From NCBI RefSeq assembly GCF_005795905.1, contig NZ_VAWE01000001.1, positions 4,763,001 to 4,827,000 of the forward strand: 64,000 bases of DNA, given 5' to 3'. The position numbers were made by a program, and so were the translations under genes. Of the stretch, positions 16,050 to 24,231 are shown piece by piece. The notes under the pieces are model-generated. The model saw nothing but the letters and a program-made list of their open reading frames with translations, was not told the DNA's origin and made no database searches. The first letter of the stretch is position 1; each line of letters starts with the position of its first letter. This DNA comes from Streptomyces marianii (GTDB taxonomy: Bacteria; Actinomycetota; Actinomycetes; Streptomycetales; Streptomycetaceae).

Positions 16050-17663
16050 TCACCCCTTGCTGACCGCCGTCAGGATCTCCGGCAGCCGCGCGGCCGTCTG
16101 CGGGGCCGCCACCCGCAGCCCGCCCCAGGCCACCGCCCCGCCGTACGCCGCACCCAGCGGCAGCAGGATCCACAGCGCCGACTCGGCGTTCGCGGCGTTC
16201 AGCCAGATCGTCAGCGCGATCAGCGGGGAGCACAGCAGAGCCGAGGCGATCATCCCGCCGAAGATGGAGATCCACGCGAGCCCGCCCTGCCCCGGCGCCA
16301 CGTTCTTGTAGGCGCTGTCCTGCGGGATCGAGTACGGGAAACGCGCCGATGCGACCGCGCCGGTGGCCATCATCGCGCCGAGCAGCCCCAGTGCGATCCC
16401 CAGCGCCTCCGGCAGCGCCCGCCAGTCGCCCAGCACGGCGGCCGTGGCGATCGTCACCAGCATCGTGTACGGCAGGGTGATCAGCAGCAACGCCAGTGCA
16501 CGGGCACGTAGTTCGAGGTAGGCGTCGCGGGGTGAGGCGATCGTCTGCGCGACCATCCAGAACGCGGACGTGTCCTGGCCGAACTGGTTGTACATCTGGA
16601 TGCCGAGCATCCCCGAAGCGAAGCACGCGAAGTAGATCGAGCCGGTCCCCTGAAGGGCGTTGAACAGCGGCACGATCAGCCCGATCACCAGCGCCGTCAC
16701 CCACGCGGTCTTCGTCTTCGGATCACGCCAGACGTAGCGGAGGCTGCGCTGCATGACCGTGCCCGTGCGCCCGCCCGGCAGCAGCCGGTGCAGACCCGTG
16801 GACGTGTTCCGGCGGGTCGGCTCCGAGGCCGCCGCGAGCGTCGAGCCGTCCGGGGCGGTCATCAGACGCGTCAGACTGCGCTGCCATCCGTACAGCAGGG
16901 CGGCCAGGGCGGCGCCGGAGAGCGCGAGTTGCGCGGTGGCCGCTCCGTACGCCCCGGTGCTCGCGGAGTCGACGGCGCCGAGCGCGGACGCGGGCGGGAT
17001 CCAGCGGACCACGGCTGCCGCCGGGTCCAGCGCGGTGAGCCCGCCGGCCTGACCGAGTCGCTGCACGCCGAAGTTCACGAACTGGATCCCGACCGCGATC
17101 ACCAGACCGCTCAGCACGGCCAGGTCGCGGCCCTTGCGGCTGGTCAGCAGGCGGATGTTGGCGGCGGCGACCGCCCGCGCCAGCGCCACGCACACCAGCA
17201 CCGCCAGCGGCACGGCGACCGCAGCGGCCACCACCCCGGCGGCCCCGTGCGCCAGGGCCAGCGCGGCACCGGCCACCAGACAGAGCGTGAACAGCGGCCC
17301 GATGCCCACCAGCGACGCCACCAGCAGCGCCGACACCATCGGTCCCGGCCGCAGCGGCAGCATCACCAGCCGGGTCGGGTCCAGCGTCTCGTCCCCGCTC
17401 GGGAAGAACAGCGGGAGGAACGCCCAACCCAGGGCCAGCACCGCCACCAGCAGTACCACCAGGGAGGCCGCGTGCGCTGTGCCGCGCAGCAGGACGAAGC
17501 CGATGAACTGGCTCGCGGCGACCAGCAGCGCCAGGACGGCCGAGGTGACGAACGCGGCCGTACGGCCCGCCGACTGCCGCAGCCCGTTGGTCAGCAGCGA
17601 CAGTTTGAGCCGTACGAACACCGACGTGAGCGAGGGAGCCGGGCCGGGCGTCGTGGCCGTCAC
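16050..17663 (-). CDS. ABC transporter permease (ABC-2-like, multi-pass)
   Basis: A protein of 537 residues with about 12 hydrophobic segments, for example AAFVTSAVLALLVAASQFIG and LVVLLVAVLALGWAFLPLFF near the N-terminus and SALLCSPLIALTIWL near the C-terminus. GTG at 17663 overlaps the stop of the ATPase gene as GTGA, which fixes the start and indicates translational coupling. Residues such as DPTRLVMLPLRPGPM match the large actinobacterial ABC exporter membrane subunits. The exported substrate is unknown. Confidence 0.85.
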   Translation of the reverse strand: MTATTPGPAPSLTSVFVRLKLSLLTNGLRQSAGRTAAFVTSAVLALLVAASQFIGFVLLRGTAHAASLVVLLVAVLALGWAFLPLFFPSGDETLDPTRLVMLPLRPGPMVSALLVASLVGIGPLFTLCLVAGAALALAHGAAGVVAAAVAVPLAVLVCVALARAVAAANIRLLTSRKGRDLAVLSGLVIAVGIQFVNFGVQRLGQAGGLTALDPAAAVVRWIPPASALGAVDSASTGAYGAATAQLALSGAALAALLYGWQRSLTRLMTAPDGSTLAAASEPTRRNTSTGLHRLLPGGRTGTVMQRSLRYVWRDPKTKTAWVTALVIGLIVPLFNALQGTGSIYFACFASGMLGIQMYNQFGQDTSAFWMVAQTIASPRDAYLELRARALALLLITLPYTMLVTIATAAVLGDWRALPEALGIALGLLGAMMATGAVASARFPYSIPQDSAYKNVAPGQGGLAWISIFGGMIASALLCSPLIALTIWLNAANAESALWILLPLGAAYGGAVAWGGLRVAAPQTAARLPEILTAVSKG

Positions 17664-18487
17664 CGGGCACCGCCGCCGAGCCAGTCCAGCGCGTCGCCGG
17701 TATCCCGTCCGTTCGCGCCGACGAGCTCCAGGAAGGCGTCCTGCAGGGACCGCGCCGAACCGCGGACCTCCGCGAGCGGGCCGTGCGCCCTGATCCGGCC
17801 GGCGGCCATCACCGCGACCCAGTCGCACAGCGATTCCACCAGCTCCATGACATGGCTGGAGAACACGACGGTCGCCCCGGACGCGGTGTACCGCTCCAGA
17901 ACCCCGCGGATGGTCTGGGCGGACACCGGGTCGACGCCCTCGAACGGCTCGTCCAGGAACAGCACCTGCGGATTGTGCAGCAGTGCCGCCGCCAGACCGA
18001 TCTTCTTGCGCATACCGGTCGAGTAGTCGACGACCAGCTTGTGCCGGGCGCCCGCGAGATCCAGCACGTCCAGCAGCTGGGCGGCCCGCGTGTCCACCTC
18101 CTCGCCCGGGAGTCCGCGCAACCGGCCGGTGTAGGAGAGAAGTTCACCGCCCGACAACCGCTCGAACAGCCGCAGGCCCTCGGGCAGTACCCCGATCCGG
18201 GCCTTGACCTCGACCGGGTCCCTCCAGACGTCGTGGCCGGCGACCTCGATGCGCCCCTGGTCGGGGCGGAGGAGCCCGGTGACCATCGACAGCGTCGTGG
18301 TCTTGCCGGCGCCGTTGGGTCCGACCAGGCCGATGAACCTGCCCGCGGGCAGCGCGAGATCGACGCCGGCGACCGCGATCTGTTCGCCGAACCGCTTCCA
18401 GAGCCCCTCCACCCGGACGGCGGGAGGTACCTCCCCGGGTACACCGTCCGCCGTGTCCACCGTCCGGTCCGATGCCTGGTCGGGCAT
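17660..18487 (-). CDS. ABC transporter ATP-binding protein
   Basis: A protein of 275 residues: Walker A GPNGAGKTT (about 55-63), a degenerate signature DYSTGMRKKIGLAAAL (about 155-170), Walker B VLFLDEP (about 177-183), D-loop and switch His in VFSSHVMELVE. It belongs to the ABC-2/DrrA-type exporter ATPases. It is first in a two-gene operon with the coupled permease; together they form the exporter, with no substrate-binding protein nearby. Confidence 0.93.
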   Translation of the reverse strand: MPDQASDRTVDTADGVPGEVPPAVRVEGLWKRFGEQIAVAGVDLALPAGRFIGLVGPNGAGKTTTLSMVTGLLRPDQGRIEVAGHDVWRDPVEVKARIGVLPEGLRLFERLSGGELLSYTGRLRGLPGEEVDTRAAQLLDVLDLAGARHKLVVDYSTGMRKKIGLAAALLHNPQVLFLDEPFEGVDPVSAQTIRGVLERYTASGATVVFSSHVMELVESLCDWVAVMAAGRIRAHGPLAEVRGSARSLQDAFLELVGANGRDTGDALDWLGGGAR

Positions 18488-18526
18488 GTTGCCGCCTTCC
18501 GTTGTCCCCGTAGTACGGGAACAACC

Positions 18527-19237
18527 CTACGATCGGCGGTCCCGCCCGTCGGCGGCCTCCCGTCCGCACGCGTAGGCCAGCGGACTGATCAACTCCTCGG
18601 CGTCCGGCAGCCAGCGGTTCGCGGTCGTCGGCTTGCGCACCCACTGCACGGCTCCCTGTCCGCCGACGCGCGTCGGCGGCGCCGCCACGTACTGCCCGTC
18701 GCCGCGCGCCACCAGGTCGAGCGAGCTGGGCATCCAGCCGAGCCCGCGCACCAGGTCCGGGAGCTTCACGGCCGCGCCCGGCCGGACGAGGAACAGCATG
18801 CGCCGGTTCGGGCCGCAGATCACCGGCCCGAGGGCCATACCCATCCGCTCCATCCGGGCCAGCGCGAGGAAGCCGGCCGACTCCGGGACCTCCAGGGCGT
18901 CGAACGTCCTCCCCGTGGGCATCAGGATCGACGCCTTCGGCTGCCTGCCCCACAGCCGGCGGGCGGCGGCGGCGCTGCCGGTCGCCTGGCCCGACCAGTC
19001 CGGCCGAGCGGCGTGCGCCCCCGGCGCATCGCACACGGGCGCGCCGCACGAGCACCGTTCGGCGCCCTCGACGGCCTCCAGCCAGGTGCCGGGGAACACG
19101 TCCCAGTGGCGCTCCTCCGCGTAACGGACCGCGCTGTCGAGCAGTTGTGTGCCGCGCTGTACGGGGATCTGTGCCGCCTCGGTGAGGCGGATCAACCCGT
19201 TGATGGTGTCTTCCACGATAAACACAACTCCCCCCAT
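18527..19237 (-). CDS. Prim-Pol-like (bifunctional primase/polymerase N-domain) protein
   Basis: A protein of 236 residues resembling the N-terminal Prim-Pol (archaeo-eukaryotic primase) domain as a stand-alone protein, a type widely conserved in Streptomyces. Landmarks are the N-terminal LLDSAVRYAEERHWDVFPGT, a Cys-rich insert RCSCGAPVCDAPGAHAARPD, then PKASILMPTGRTFDALEVP and GDGQYVAAPPTRVGGQG. The usual catalytic hhhDhD is FDALEV here, so polymerase activity is doubtful. Transcribed divergently from the HTH-TPR regulator with a 246-base shared promoter region. Role not established. Confidence 0.7.
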   Translation of the reverse strand: MGGVVFIVEDTINGLIRLTEAAQIPVQRGTQLLDSAVRYAEERHWDVFPGTWLEAVEGAERCSCGAPVCDAPGAHAARPDWSGQATGSAAAARRLWGRQPKASILMPTGRTFDALEVPESAGFLALARMERMGMALGPVICGPNRRMLFLVRPGAAVKLPDLVRGLGWMPSSLDLVARGDGQYVAAPPTRVGGQGAVQWVRKPTTANRWLPDAEELISPLAYACGREAADGRDRRS

Positions 19238-19483
19238 CGGCCCCGGTTACGGGCGCGCGGCGCCGGGCGGTGGCGCACCGATCCCGCACGTGGGGCGCAC
19301 GGGTGCACGGACGGGGGCGCGCATGCGGGCCGGGCCCGGCGGGCGGGTAGCCAGTTGCGGGTGAGCGGCATTCACCCGTAATCGTCCGAGCTCATTGGCA
19401 TTCTCCGGATAACGCCGGGAAGTGATCGATGGCAGATCACCACGGAGATCACGACCGGCGCGGTCCGGCACAGGGGGTTAGTG

Positions 19484-20866
19484 ATGGCAGCGAGGCCACT
19501 CGTCGCCCGTCAGCCGAACGAACGGCTGCAGGCGCTGATCCAGGAAGCCGGATGCTCCAACGCCGGTCTGGCCCGCAGGGTCAACATGGTCGGGGCTGAA
19601 CGCGGCCTCGATCTGCGCTACGACAAGACGTCGGTGGCGCGCTGGCTGCGCGGGCAGCAGCCGCGCGGCCGGGCGCCCGGCATCATCGCGGAGGCACTGG
19701 GCCGCAAGCTGGGCCGCACGGTCACGATCGACGAGATCGGGATGGCCAACGGCAAGAACCTGGCGTCCGGTGTGGGGCTGCAGTTCGCCCCCACCGTGGT
19801 CGGGGCGATCGAGCAGGTCTGCGAGTTGTGGCGCAGCGACGTGGGCCGGCGCGACTTCCTGACCGGTTCGACGGTGGCCGCTTCGGCGCTCGTCGAGCCC
19901 AGTCGGGACTGGCTGATCACCGGAGCCGACACCCAGGTGGCCCGGCAGGCCGGGGCGCGGGTGGGTCTCCCCGACGTCGAGGCCGTGCGGGCGATGACGA
20001 AGGCGCTCACCGGTCTCGACCACCGGTTCGGCGCCGGGCACGTCCGGCCGGTCGTCGTCCACTACCTCAACAGCGTGGTGTCCGGGCTGCTCTCCGGCTC
20101 GTACCGGGAGCCGGTGGGGCGGCAGCTCTTCGCCGCGGTGGCGCGGCTCACGGAGCTGGCGGGCTACATGGCCGTCGACACGGGCCAGCCGGGCCTCGCC
20201 CAGCGCTACTACATCCAGGCCCTGCGGCTGGCCCAGGCCGCGGGCGACCGCGCCTACGGCGGCTACGTCCTGGCCGCGTCGATGAGCCATCTCGCCGCGG
20301 AGCTCGGGAACCCGAGGGAGATCGCCCAGCTCGCGAGGGCCGCGCAGGAAGGCGCCCGGGGCCAGGTCACACCGCGCGCGGAGGCGATGTTCCACGCGGC
20401 GGAGGCCCGGGGGCACGCGCTGCTCGGGGACGCGCGTACCTGCCAGGAGGCGGCCGGCAGAGCCATCGCCGCCCTGGACCGGGCGAACACCGAATCGGGC
20501 GACGATCCCGACTGGATCGCCCACTTCGACCATGCGTACCTCGCCGACGAGCTGGCCCACTGCCACCGCGACCTCGGGCAGGCCGACCAGGCGGTCCGCC
20601 GGGCCACCGAGTCCCTGGACGGCCATCCCGAGTCGCGCGCACGGCGCCGGGGGATCGGGCTGGTCCTGCTGGCCGCGGCCCGGCTCCAGCAACGCGAGGT
20701 GGAGGAGGCCTGCAGCACGGGCACACGGGCGATGGAACTCCTCGGCACCCTCCGTTCCAGCCGCGGCACGGAGTACCTGGAGGACCTGCACCAGCGGCTG
20801 GAGCCGTACGCGGCGGAGCCGTCCGTACGGGAGTTCGGCGCGAGGTTGCAGCTGCAGGCGGCGTGA
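19484..20866 (+). CDS. HTH transcriptional regulator with C-terminal TPR-like repeats
   Basis: A protein of 460 residues. The N-terminus holds a helix-turn-helix region (NAGLARRVNMVGAERG, then DKTSVARWLRGQQPRGRAPG, about 25-60). The rest is alpha-helical with TPR-like pairs (GQPGLAQRYYIQALRLAQAA, then DLGQADQAVRRATESLDGHP), as in the large family of Streptomyces regulators related in layout to NsdA. Such proteins are often morphological or antibiotic regulators; no specific assignment is made. ATG at 19484 is favoured over GTG at 19481 because AGGGGG is then 7 bases away. Confidence 0.82.
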   Translation: MAARPLVARQPNERLQALIQEAGCSNAGLARRVNMVGAERGLDLRYDKTSVARWLRGQQPRGRAPGIIAEALGRKLGRTVTIDEIGMANGKNLASGVGLQFAPTVVGAIEQVCELWRSDVGRRDFLTGSTVAASALVEPSRDWLITGADTQVARQAGARVGLPDVEAVRAMTKALTGLDHRFGAGHVRPVVVHYLNSVVSGLLSGSYREPVGRQLFAAVARLTELAGYMAVDTGQPGLAQRYYIQALRLAQAAGDRAYGGYVLAASMSHLAAELGNPREIAQLARAAQEGARGQVTPRAEAMFHAAEARGHALLGDARTCQEAAGRAIAALDRANTESGDDPDWIAHFDHAYLADELAHCHRDLGQADQAVRRATESLDGHPESRARRRGIGLVLLAAARLQQREVEEACSTGTRAMELLGTLRSSRGTEYLEDLHQRLEPYAAEPSVREFGARLQLQAA

Positions 20867-21078
20867 GCGGGCCCGGGCGGTTCCGCGGCCGGCGGGGCCG
20901 CCCGGGTGTGAGCGAGGCCCGGTTCGGACGGGTGGATCCCCTTGCCGGTAAGGATCTTGAGGTGATACCAGCGTCTCCGCGGGCGTTCTTGTTACGGTCA
21001 CCACACGCGTGTGCGGACGCCCTGAGTCACCCGGTAGCGTGAGCCGACGATTCCGTAGGTTGACACGTAGGAGTCCCG

Positions 21079-22530
21079 GTGACGCACAGCGGTCAGGGTG
21101 ACGAGTCGCGGCATCCCGCCTCGCGGCCCGCGCACGAGGGTGTCGTGCTGCCCGCGGACGGCAGCGAGCCCTTCATCCCCGGAGTCAGCGGGCAGCAGGT
21201 CGCCCCGTCCGGTGGCACCCCGTGGGGTGCGCCCTGGGGCCCCGGGCGGGACGCGCAGCCGCTGCCGCAGGAGGAGCCGCCGGGCGCGCCGTACGCGCAG
21301 CCCGCGCCCGCCGGGGCGCTGCCGCCGCAGCAGACGCAGACGCCGTACGGACACGGGCAGCAGGGCGTGCAGACGCCCGCGCCCGACGCCGATGCGACGC
21401 AGTACATCGCTCCCGTCCCGGCGGGGTCCGGTGACGCGACGCGGCACATGCCCCCCGTCCCGCCGGGATCCGCCGGGGACGCCACGCAGTACATCGCTCC
21501 GGTCCCGCCGGAGCCCGGGGCCCTGCCGCCGGAGAACCCGGCGGAGTCGACGCAGTTCCTCGGGGCGCGGCCGCCGGGCACCGCTCCGGCCGCTCCGGCC
21601 GGGGAGGCGGAGGCGACGCAGTTCCTGCCTCCCGTGGCGCATCAGGACGCCCCCGCGCCGCCGCCCGGCGCCCCCTACGGCGTCCGCCCCGGAGCGCCGG
21701 GAGACCGGCAGCCGCCGGCGGAGTTCGACAACCTCTTCCGCGTCGAGGCCGGCGGGGCCGATGGCGCGGAGGCGACGCAGTACCTGCCGCCCGTGCAGGA
21801 GCCGGCGTACGGAGGCCAGCCGCCGTACGCCTCTCCGGGCGGCCGCGCGGCCCGCCGCGCCACCGAGTCCGGCCCCTCCCGGGGGAGCGCCTCGCGGAAC
21901 TCCTCGCGGCTGCCGCTGATCGCCGCGGTCGTGGTCGGCTGTGCCGTGCTCGGGCTCGGCGCGAGCGCGCTGATGTTCGGCGGCGGTGACGACGACGAGG
22001 ACCCGGGCGCCGACACGAGTGTCGCCGCGGCGTCCTCGCCCGCGGCCGACCCGTCCGGGGAGGCGGCGGACGACCCGGCGAAGACGCAGGCCGTGGAGCT
22101 CGACAAGCTCCTCGCGGACAGCAACGACAGCCGGGCCGCGGTGATCCGGTCCGTCGAGTCGATCAAGACCTGCCAGAACCTGGACCAGGCGGCCTCGGAC
22201 CTGCGCGGCGCGGCGGAGCAGCGCCGCGGGCTCGTGACCCGTCTGCAGGACGTCGCCGTGGACGACCTCCCGGACAACCAGGCGCTCACCGCGTCTCTGA
22301 AGAGGGCGTGGGAGGCGTCGGCCTCGGCGGACGACCACTACGCCGCGTGGGCGGGCCAGGTGAAGGAGAAGAAGGGCTGCAAGGGCGGCGAGGCGCGCAA
22401 CACGGGCCAGACCGCCCAGGGCAACGCCCAGAGCGGTGTGGCGACGAAGGCGAAGCGCGAGGCTGCGACTCTCTGGAACCGGATCGCGACGAAGTACGAC
22501 CTGACGGAGCGCCGCGCGGAACAGCTCTGA
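21079..22530 (+). CDS. Single-pass membrane protein with repeated ATQY-x-x-PV motifs
   Basis: A protein of 483 residues from GTG with AGGAG upstream. The cytoplasmic N-half (1-270) is Pro/Ala/Gly-rich and carries six variants of ATQY(I/L)xPV: DATQYIAPVP twice, DATRHMPPVP, STQFLGARPP, ATQFLPPVAH and ATQYLPPVQE. A membrane helix follows (LPLIAAVVVGCAVLGLGASA, about 277-296), then an acidic linker and an extracellular helical domain (about 340-483) with two Cys (KTCQNLD, KKGCKGG). The Thr-Gln repeats look like possible Ser/Thr-kinase or FHA sites. Function unknown. Confidence 0.8.
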   Translation: MTHSGQGDESRHPASRPAHEGVVLPADGSEPFIPGVSGQQVAPSGGTPWGAPWGPGRDAQPLPQEEPPGAPYAQPAPAGALPPQQTQTPYGHGQQGVQTPAPDADATQYIAPVPAGSGDATRHMPPVPPGSAGDATQYIAPVPPEPGALPPENPAESTQFLGARPPGTAPAAPAGEAEATQFLPPVAHQDAPAPPPGAPYGVRPGAPGDRQPPAEFDNLFRVEAGGADGAEATQYLPPVQEPAYGGQPPYASPGGRAARRATESGPSRGSASRNSSRLPLIAAVVVGCAVLGLGASALMFGGGDDDEDPGADTSVAAASSPAADPSGEAADDPAKTQAVELDKLLADSNDSRAAVIRSVESIKTCQNLDQAASDLRGAAEQRRGLVTRLQDVAVDDLPDNQALTASLKRAWEASASADDHYAAWAGQVKEKKGCKGGEARNTGQTAQGNAQSGVATKAKREAATLWNRIATKYDLTERRAEQL

Positions 22531-22718
22531 GCCGCGGCGGTTGCCGTGTGAGAGCTGAAACGCTCCGGGCGTCCGGGCGTTACACGGATACGTTGCGTGA
22601 TGCGTTGCACTGTTTCCCCCACTTTCCCTCACTTCCACCCGGGCACGACTCCACGTCCGAGGTGGGCGCGCAGCCGTCAAGGTCGCACCGCCGTTGGACC
22701 CGCGAACGAGGAGTACGG

Positions 22719-22841
22719 CTATGAAGCCGTCGAAGGTGGGGCCCGATACCGCAGGCGTTCGGGCCGGTTACGGACGAGGGCTTCGAGCCGGTCGAGGGCA
22801 AGGTTGGCCAGGCTGCGCTCGAGCAGCCCCACCAAGGCCAT
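22719..22841 (-). CDS. 40-residue ORF overlapping the ATP-grasp stop codon
   Basis: ATG overlaps the preceding TGA (sequence TGATGG), a classic coupling arrangement. The peptide begins MALVGLLERSLANLALDRLE and ends RYRAPPSTAS; it is helical and amphipathic in its first half, basic in the second. It could be a peptide substrate of the neighbouring ligase, a small accessory protein, or the remnant of a longer gene. I recognise no family. It was found by reading the strand directly; short length keeps confidence low. Confidence 0.35.
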   Translation of the reverse strand: MALVGLLERSLANLALDRLEALVRNRPERLRYRAPPSTAS

Positions 22842-24166
22842 CAACGAAGGGGCCCAGCGGGTGGGTGGAAGTTCTCGAACCAGGGGTCTTCGCCCAGTCC
22901 GTCGGCGTTGAACAGTGCGGAGATGCCGGCCGTGACCGCGGTGACGGCCGCGGTGAGCTCTCCCTCGTCCCGGGCGCGCAGCACCACGTTCGCGGCACGG
23001 TATCCGGTGGCTCGACGCAGCCTGCCGCGCTCGGCGACCTCGTCCACCCGGACGATGCAGGGGAACCTTTCGAGCTGGTCCCGGGTGACGGCCGAGTGTA
23101 CGGTCCCCGCCCGTTGCCCGAAGGCGGGGAACAGTCCCATGGCGTACCCGCGAGGCGCACCGTCAGCGAGTGGAGGAACGTTCGGCTCCTGCGCCAGCGC
23201 CAGGCTCATCGCGATCGTGAGGAGATTCGGTCCCTCCAGGGCCCGGAGCAGCCTGGGTAGATGGCCGCCGACGCGCCCGTTCACCTCGATGAGATCGACC
23301 GCGTCCGGCAGCAGTTTGACCTCGGTGTGGGTGACGCACCACCGCACGCGGAGTGCCGCGAGTACCTCCCGGACGTAGTCGAGGACGCGGTTCCGCACGG
23401 CGAGCGGCAGCATCGTCGGCGTCAGATCGCCGGTGACGCTGACGACGTCGGACGCATCCGGCCCCGCGCGCCGGTACACCGAGACGGGCGCCTTGTCGAA
23501 AATCGCGATCGGAACGTGAGCGTCCTGGGTGCTGGCCGTCTCCACGGATACGTAGTCCGCGAGCCACTCGTTTCGCGGATGCTCGTGCGGCGGGAGTCTG
23601 CTTTCCAGGAGCAGGCCGGGCCACTGCGTGCGGTGCCTCAGTTGGTGGTCGGCGTCGGACGTGTTGTCGACGAATGCGATCCCGGTACCGCCCACGCCAC
23701 GCCGCGGTTTCAGGATGGCGGGCAGGCGGACCTTGTCCAGTGCCTCGGCGAACGTGTGCGCGGAGTCGACGGCCACCGCGGTGACGTGCGTCAGTCCGGC
23801 TTCGGCGAGGAGCGTCCGCTGGGTGAGCTTGTCCCATGGATTCGGCCCGGCCGGGACGCCTGGCAGCCCGAGGGCCGACGCCACGGCGGTGACGTTCTCC
23901 ACCTCCCGGTCGTGGAAGGTGGTGACTCCCTCCACCTCCGCGTCCCTGACGGATTCGGCGAGAGTGGGGGGGGCGAAGACACGGACCGGGAACAGCTCCT
24001 CGGCCCTGCGGACCAGTCCGGGATCGTCCTCGGCCACAGATCGGTCGAAGAACATCACCGGTCGGCAGACACCCCGAGCGGCCTGCTCGATCTCCGTGAG
24101 CCCGGCCGAGCCGCCGCGCCTGTGCAGTACCGCCACACAGGCCGGTTCCTCTCGACGACTGCACAT
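22841..24166 (-). CDS. ATP-grasp domain ligase (amino-acid ligase type)
   Basis: A protein of 441 residues. The N-terminal lobe (about 1-110) ends in ENVTAVASALGLPGVPAGPN, a hallmark of the BacD/carbamoyl-phosphate-like ATP-grasp group. The ATP-binding lysine and flexible loop are ILKPRRGVGGTGIAFV (about 151-166). The metal and phosphate residues are HTEVKLLPDAVDLIEVNGR (about 280-298) followed by VGGH. All catalytic elements are present. Members join a carboxylate to an amine (dipeptides, peptidyl or amino-acid amides) through an acyl phosphate. ATG follows AGAGGGG. It lies 65 bases after a GNAT gene and a Na+/amino-acid symporter on the same strand, suggesting a small amino-acid-derived product. 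Confidence 0.82.
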   Translation of the reverse strand: MCSRREEPACVAVLHRRGGSAGLTEIEQAARGVCRPVMFFDRSVAEDDPGLVRRAEELFPVRVFAPPTLAESVRDAEVEGVTTFHDREVENVTAVASALGLPGVPAGPNPWDKLTQRTLLAEAGLTHVTAVAVDSAHTFAEALDKVRLPAILKPRRGVGGTGIAFVDNTSDADHQLRHRTQWPGLLLESRLPPHEHPRNEWLADYVSVETASTQDAHVPIAIFDKAPVSVYRRAGPDASDVVSVTGDLTPTMLPLAVRNRVLDYVREVLAALRVRWCVTHTEVKLLPDAVDLIEVNGRVGGHLPRLLRALEGPNLLTIAMSLALAQEPNVPPLADGAPRGYAMGLFPAFGQRAGTVHSAVTRDQLERFPCIVRVDEVAERGRLRRATGYRAANVVLRARDEGELTAAVTAVTAGISALFNADGLGEDPWFENFHPPAGPLR

Positions 24167-24231
24167 GGTGACCCCTCTGAATCCGGGTTACGTGGTGCGG
24201 GAGCTTCCCCATGCACGACGATACGAGCTGG

